Shown here piece after piece: positions 7,649 to 10,135 of a DNA stretch of 10,135 nt. This DNA is from Planctomycetota bacterium (lineage in GTDB: Bacteria; Planctomycetota; Planctomycetia; Pirellulales; Pirellulaceae), in contig JAPLNJ010000318.1 in NCBI GenBank assembly GCA_026692885.1, forward strand, positions 1-10,135, read 5' to 3'. The notes under the pieces are model-generated. The model was given only the letters and a program-made list of their open reading frames with translations. It did not search any database and was not told the DNA's origin. The first letter of the stretch is position 1. Each line of letters opens with the position of its first letter. A program made the translations under genes and the position numbers.

Positions 7649-8851
7649 TCAGTCCAGGTTCTTCTTGCCGTTGAATTTCTGCAGCAAGACGCCGTTGAAG
7701 ATCAACCGCTCATCCAGTTCCTGAAGGCTATCTACGTAGCCCAGCTTGTCGAGTTCCGTCTGAACGGTGGTGGCGATCGTGAAGCCCGGGTTCAGATAAC
7801 CGTCCTTGTTCTGATCCTTGAAGGTGCGGATGCTGCCATCGGCAAACAGCACGTTGGCGTTGCCGGCGTGGACCGGCCCCATATCGCGCCAATCTTGCAG
7901 GCTAACTCCTTGGCCCGAATTGTAGGGATACACGACCGCCGTACCAACCGGAGGTTGTTCCGCGGCCAAAACGCTGACGCCCGCTGCACTATCGTGAACC
8001 GTGATCGAGTCGGTCTTGCCCCACGCCGTCCACGTCGTTCCGCCGACCACTCGCGCAGGCCCATCCGAGAAGGACTCGGCCATGCGATCGCCGGCAGCCC
8101 CGAAGCCCCCGAGATCGTTCACCAGGAAGGCTTCCTTCTGGTCGCCGGGATTGGCACAGAACATCAACGCGATCTCGTTCGACGGGTGCGCGCCCTGATC
8201 GACAATCCGACGCGACAACGGCCCCTGCGTATCGATGGTATTCCTACTCTTGACCAACTTGCCCACGGGGTAGGTAATCTGGATGTCGGTGCCCGTGTCG
8301 ACCGAAGTCAGCGACACGCCCTGGCGGACGAGGAACCAACTGCTCGCGTAGTTGCTGTTGTAACCCTTCTTCAGGAAGTGTTCTTGCACCAGGTCTGCCC
8401 GTGCGGTCCCGAGGGCACCCGCCATGACTTTGGCGTACGCACCGGCCTGGAGCTTGTTCAGATCGGTGGTCGATTCGCCGCTGACGCCGATTGTCGCCAC
8501 GCCGAGATAGTCGTTGATCTTTTCGGTTAGTCTGCAGGGGTTCGACGGGCACAGCAATTCGCTCGGCTTGCCCGCACCCGCATTCACCATGTCGGCCACC
8601 CAGCCGATGGTGTCGATGCACCCATCGCGTTTGCCATCCAGTGCGCCCGAACAGAACTTCTCGTTCGGGTCGTTATCCGCGTGGCTGGCCAAGCTGATGA
8701 AGATCTGCCGCAGATTGTTACGGCAGGTATTGCCCCGCGCCGCTTCCCGCGCCGCCGACAAAGCCGGCAGCAGCACCGCGGCCAACACGGCGATGATCGC
8801 AATCACCACCAACAATTCCACCAGCGTAAAGGCTCTCTTTCGCTTAGACAT
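7649..8851 (-). CDS. Pilin-like protein 2: prepilin N-terminus, H-X9-DG C-terminus (DUF1559 class)
   Basis: The protein has 400 residues from ATG 8851. A six-residue basic leader precedes the prepilin peptidase site, which here reads A7|FTLVE rather than the usual G|F; Ala at -1 is tolerated in some prepilins. The hydrophobic helix spans about 8-31, followed by [19 protein letters not shown]. The C-terminus carries H328 with D338-G339 ([16 protein letters not shown]) and then D346-x-N348-x-D350-G351, a calcium-loop-like stretch. A tail of about 45 residues is longer and less conserved than in pilin 1. It is a clear paralogue of pilin 1, sharing [16 protein letters not shown]-x-N, SWFLVR, GPLS and LQDWR. 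AGGA at 8860-8863 lies 8 nt before ATG 8851 and only 2 nt before ATG 8857, so 8851 is preferred. A possible leader ORF and a structured leader lie directly upstream. Confidence 0.93.
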   Translation of the reverse strand: MSKRKRAFTLVELLVVIAIIAVLAAVLLPALSAAREAARGNTCRNNLRQIFISLASHADNDPNEKFCSGALDGKRDGCIDTIGWVADMVNAGAGKPSELLCPSNPCRLTEKINDYLGVATIGVSGESTTDLNKLQAGAYAKVMAGALGTARADLVQEHFLKKGYNSNYASSWFLVRQGVSLTSVDTGTDIQITYPVGKLVKSRNTIDTQGPLSRRIVDQGAHPSNEIALMFCANPGDQKEAFLVNDLGGFGAAGDRMAESFSDGPARVVGGTTWTAWGKTDSITVHDSAAGVSVLAAEQPPVGTAVVYPYNSGQGVSLQDWRDMGPVHAGNANVLFADGSIRTFKDQNKDGYLNPGFTIATTVQTELDKLGYVDSLQELDERLIFNGVLLQKFNGKKNLD

Positions 8852-8853
8852 TC

Positions 8854-8973
8854 TCATGTTCCTGACTGTTTGTGAATAGATCGAACCCAGGGTCTGTGAA
8901 TCACGTACCGAGCTTTGTTCAGACTCCCCCACACGGTGACCACCCGCCGGACCAACCGAGCGATGATTTGCAT
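8854..8973 (-). CDS. Possible 39-aa basic leader peptide coupled to pilin 2
   Basis: ATG 8973 opens a 39-residue frame, [18 protein letters not shown] onward, ending ...HKQSGT. It is rich in Arg, Lys and His and could form a basic amphipathic helix. Its TGA (8856-8854) overlaps an in-frame ATG of pilin 2 (8857-8855) as ATGA and lies 2 nt before the preferred ATG 8851, a layout typical of translational coupling. AAAGGAGGT (8993-8985) lies upstream; the 12-nt gap from AGGAGG to the ATG is longer than usual. A TTG at 8981 in another frame sits 4 nt from the SD and would give a 20-aa peptide instead. I recognise no family. It may only be untranslated leader. Confidence 0.35.
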   Translation of the reverse strand: MQIIARLVRRVVTVWGSLNKARYVIHRPWVRSIHKQSGT

Positions 8974-8984
8974 CCGTTCAAAAT

Positions 8985-9076
8985 ACCTCCTTTCCACGGG
9001 GCAGCGTTGGCTGCCGGTTCCTGATGTTGCCCTGTGCGGCGAAATCGCCGCCGCACGTGGACCGGGTTGCCAACCC
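8985..9076 (-). promoter_or_regulatory. Structured leader RNA ending at a strong Shine-Dalgarno
   Basis: Upstream of pilin 2 the minus-strand RNA can fold into a compact domain. The outer stem is CCACG (9060-9056) with CGTGG (8998-8994). Directly stacked on it is TGCGGCG (9055-9049) with CGCCGCA (9041-9035), a 7-nt loop. A single-stranded AGGGCAACATCAGGAAC region follows, then GGCAGC-CAAC-GCTGCC (9015-9000). Another small hairpin, GGGTT/AACCC (9064-9076), precedes the domain. AAAGGAGGT (8993-8985) begins at the very next base after the outer stem. This geometry would suit a cis-regulatory RNA controlling access to the SD. It matches no riboswitch I know. Confidence 0.5.
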
Positions 9077-9368
9077 AGCCGGGAGCGTCTGAACAAACGT
9101 CTCAGCACGTAGAGGAGTAGAACGTCGGTGCATTAGGCGTTGATGAGGACCACGCGAACTCTCTGCTAGCTCTTCTTCAAAGTTCGATGAGCCCGCGTTC
9201 GCCGACCATCGTGAGTTTGTCAAGCGTACCGACGTGCTGGTTACCAGGCAAATCGCTGGCGCGATGCACGCGACGACAAAGATCGTCGCTACACCGGGGG
9301 GATTGTGGAACGAAATGACGCACCTGCGGGGGGGACGTCTGATGCCGCTTACTTTGAGCAGAACGGCA
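9077..9368. other. Gap between the structured leader and MITE copy B
   Basis: No gene is supported in these 292 bp. A perfect 7-bp hairpin, GCGACGA/TCGTCGC with a 6-nt loop (9270-9289), and two G-runs of 6 and 7 (9296-9301 and 9328-9334) are the visible structures. A minus-strand TTGACA (9223-9218) has no matching -10 at the right spacing. The promoter of pilin 2 should lie here or in MITE copy B, but I cannot place it. Confidence 0.4.
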
Positions 9369-9619
9369 CTAGCATCAAACGGTTTTCGGGGTTGTCGGTG
9401 TCAAGAATGAGGTTTTACGGTTTCGCATAGACGAACCGCCAGCTGGGGTCAGACGTACAGATTTCAGTTTTCGCGGGCAGAAGGCTTTTCCTTATGCTTG
9501 GGCACACTACCGCGAAAACTGAAATCGGTACGTCTGACCCCTTGTCTCGCGCCCCGTCCCTGCTGAACCGTTAAGTCTCATTCTTTACGCGCAGGGGCCA
9601 AACTACCGTTTGGCACTAG
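9369..9619. mobile_element. MITE-like nested palindromic element, copy B
   Basis: This is the inverted relative of the element at 5023-5272. Inner arms of 32 nt (9445-9476 and 9510-9541) begin GGGGTCAGACGTAC and differ by one base when paired. Outer arms start at CATCAAACGG (9373) and end CCGTTTGGCA (9615). The 33-nt loop is related to the loop of copy A when reverse-complemented. GGCACTAGC occurs directly repeated at both edges (9365-9373 and 9612-9620). It might be a 9-bp target duplication, but copy A has a similar CTAGCACC at one end, so it may be part of the element. No transposase is encoded. Confidence 0.8.
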
Positions 9620-9656
9620 CCACCGGTGAAGACTGGCGGCGTTTTCTCGCCCAAAA

Positions 9657-9682
9657 CCCGCGGCTAGCGCCTTGCGGCTCAC
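9657..9682. repeat. Short planctomycete-type palindromic repeat
   Basis: The stretch CCCGCGGCTAGCGCC followed by TTGCGGCTCAC is a GC-rich imperfect palindrome lying just downstream of the HEXXH gene. I recall near-identical sequences scattered through planctomycete genomes, so it is probably a dispersed REP-like unit. That is recollection, not a search result. Confidence 0.45.
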
Positions 9683-9723
9683 CATGTCCGAGTGCAAAGT
9701 GGCGTTGGGCGGACGCAGCCGGA

Positions 9724-10089
9724 TCACGGCTCCTGGTATTTCCCGAACACGGCCCGCTGGGCTTCCTGCTCAAACAGCCGGGCGTCATTCTCGATGATCG
9801 CCGGATCGCCGTGGCGGTGCACGACGAACGACAGCGCGTACACGATCGTCTTGGGAAACCGTTGGCGGGAGTGCCGGTACTCATGGCAGATGACCGTGGC
9901 AATCACGCCGTCGTTCTCGGCGAAAACCCCTCGGCCGATCGTCAGCGTACGGCGCAAGACGTCGTACTCGGCTAAGTGATTCGACCCGTCGCTGCCGATT
10001 CTCAAGCTGTCGGCAAATAACACTTTCCCCCGGCGCTCCGTGTCGCGGACCCAGCTTGCGACAGAATCGGTGGTCGGACGGATTGGCAC
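9724..10089 (-). CDS. Small HEXXH zincin-like protein (5' end uncertain)
   Basis: Counting from GTG 10089 there are 121 residues. H69-E70-Y-R-H73 (ICHEYRHSRQ) is an HEXXH zinc-protease signature in a helix following a beta-rich part (VLFADSL, TLTIGRGVF). Glu100 in IENDARLFEQEA, 27 residues after H73, fits a gluzincin third ligand of the E-x-x-A-x-x-F type seen in ImmA/IrrE-like and minigluzincin proteins. A zinc peptidase fold is therefore plausible; substrate unknown. No signal peptide or membrane helix is visible. GTG 10089 lies inside a perfect hairpin, and the frame stays open to the window edge, so the gene may start further right, may start internally (GTG 10023), or may be a fragment cut by the repeat. 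AGGGG lies 5 nt before GTG 10089. MITE copy B follows about 105 nt downstream. Confidence 0.65.
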   Translation of the reverse strand: MPIRPTTDSVASWVRDTERRGKVLFADSLRIGSDGSNHLAEYDVLRRTLTIGRGVFAENDGVIATVICHEYRHSRQRFPKTIVYALSFVVHRHGDPAIIENDARLFEQEAQRAVFGKYQEP

Positions 10090-10128
10090 TTCGGCCCCTA
10101 AACATCGGGCCGAAGTGCCAATCCGTCC
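10076..10128. repeat. Perfect 22-bp inverted repeat (REP-like hairpin)
   Basis: Arms 10076-10097 and 10107-10128 are exactly complementary over 22 bp with a 9-nt loop. The arm core reads GGATTGGCACTTCGGCCC. The right arm is followed by TACGG, giving the CCTACG end also seen at 3728-3733. It overlaps the 5' end of the HEXXH frame, where such hairpins are not expected, so it either marks the true intergenic boundary or has inserted into the gene. Confidence 0.85.
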
Positions 10129-10135
10129 TACGGTC

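Noticed and set aside
9020..9056. GCACAGGGCAA resembling the c-di-GMP-I (GEMM) riboswitch core
   Set aside because: The second conserved GEMM segment (GACGCAAAGCC) is absent and the GCAC is paired in a different hairpin, so the match is probably chance.
8978..9223. 81-aa minus-strand frame starting at TTG 9223
   Set aside because: It has no SD or ATG and no recognisable domain; it crosses the structured leader and stays open upstream only by composition.
9195..9223. TTGACA as a sigma-70 type -35 box for pilin 2
   Set aside because: No acceptable -10 hexamer lies 16-18 nt downstream.

Overview
The window looks like a chromosomal piece of a planctomycete (Planctomycetota, probably Pirellulales-like). 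The DNA is GC-rich. Two proteins have the prepilin-type N-terminus plus H-X9-DG tail (DUF1559 / SBP_bac_10 class) that is hugely expanded in this phylum. A lipoprotein carries a planctomycete-type helical C-terminal domain, there is a DUF1573-like protein, and the gaps hold short palindromes ending in CCTACG. All genes I can support lie on the minus strand, so the region is read from right to left.

Reading in the direction of transcription: (1) 10135-9724, the end of a small HEXXH (zincin-like) protein whose 5' end runs under a perfect 22-bp hairpin and may lie outside the window. (2) 9723-8974, a gene-poor stretch of about 750 bp holding a short palindromic repeat, a roughly 250-bp palindromic MITE-like element (copy B), and a strongly structured leader ending in an AAAGGAGG motif. 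(3) A possible 39-aa leader peptide (8973-8854) whose stop overlaps the start region of pilin-like protein 2 (8851-7649). (4) An intergenic hairpin hiding a perfect Shine-Dalgarno, then a 671-aa lipoprotein (7534-5519) with its own H-X9-DG domain. (5) A second gap with MITE copy A, inverted relative to copy B. (6) A four-gene run: pilin-like protein 1 (4916-3753), a gap with a compound hairpin, a secreted DUF1573-like protein (3600-2437), a single-pass membrane protein with a periplasmic solute-binding-protein fold (2433-457), and the start of a twin zinc-ribbon protein (416 to the window edge).

How the parts may work together is inference. Pseudopilins, a DUF1573-like secreted protein and a tethered substrate-binding domain point to a cell-envelope or surface system. 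The tight spacing of the last three genes (3 and 40 nt, with SD sequences in place) says they are co-expressed. The two pilin-like proteins are paralogues sharing several blocks and a Ca-type DxNxDG loop.

The best candidates for something undescribed are the nested-palindrome element pair bracketing the pilin 2/lipoprotein block, the structured leader with its coupled small ORF, and the anti-SD/SD hairpin before the lipoprotein. I saw no tRNA, rRNA, CRISPR array or transposase gene.
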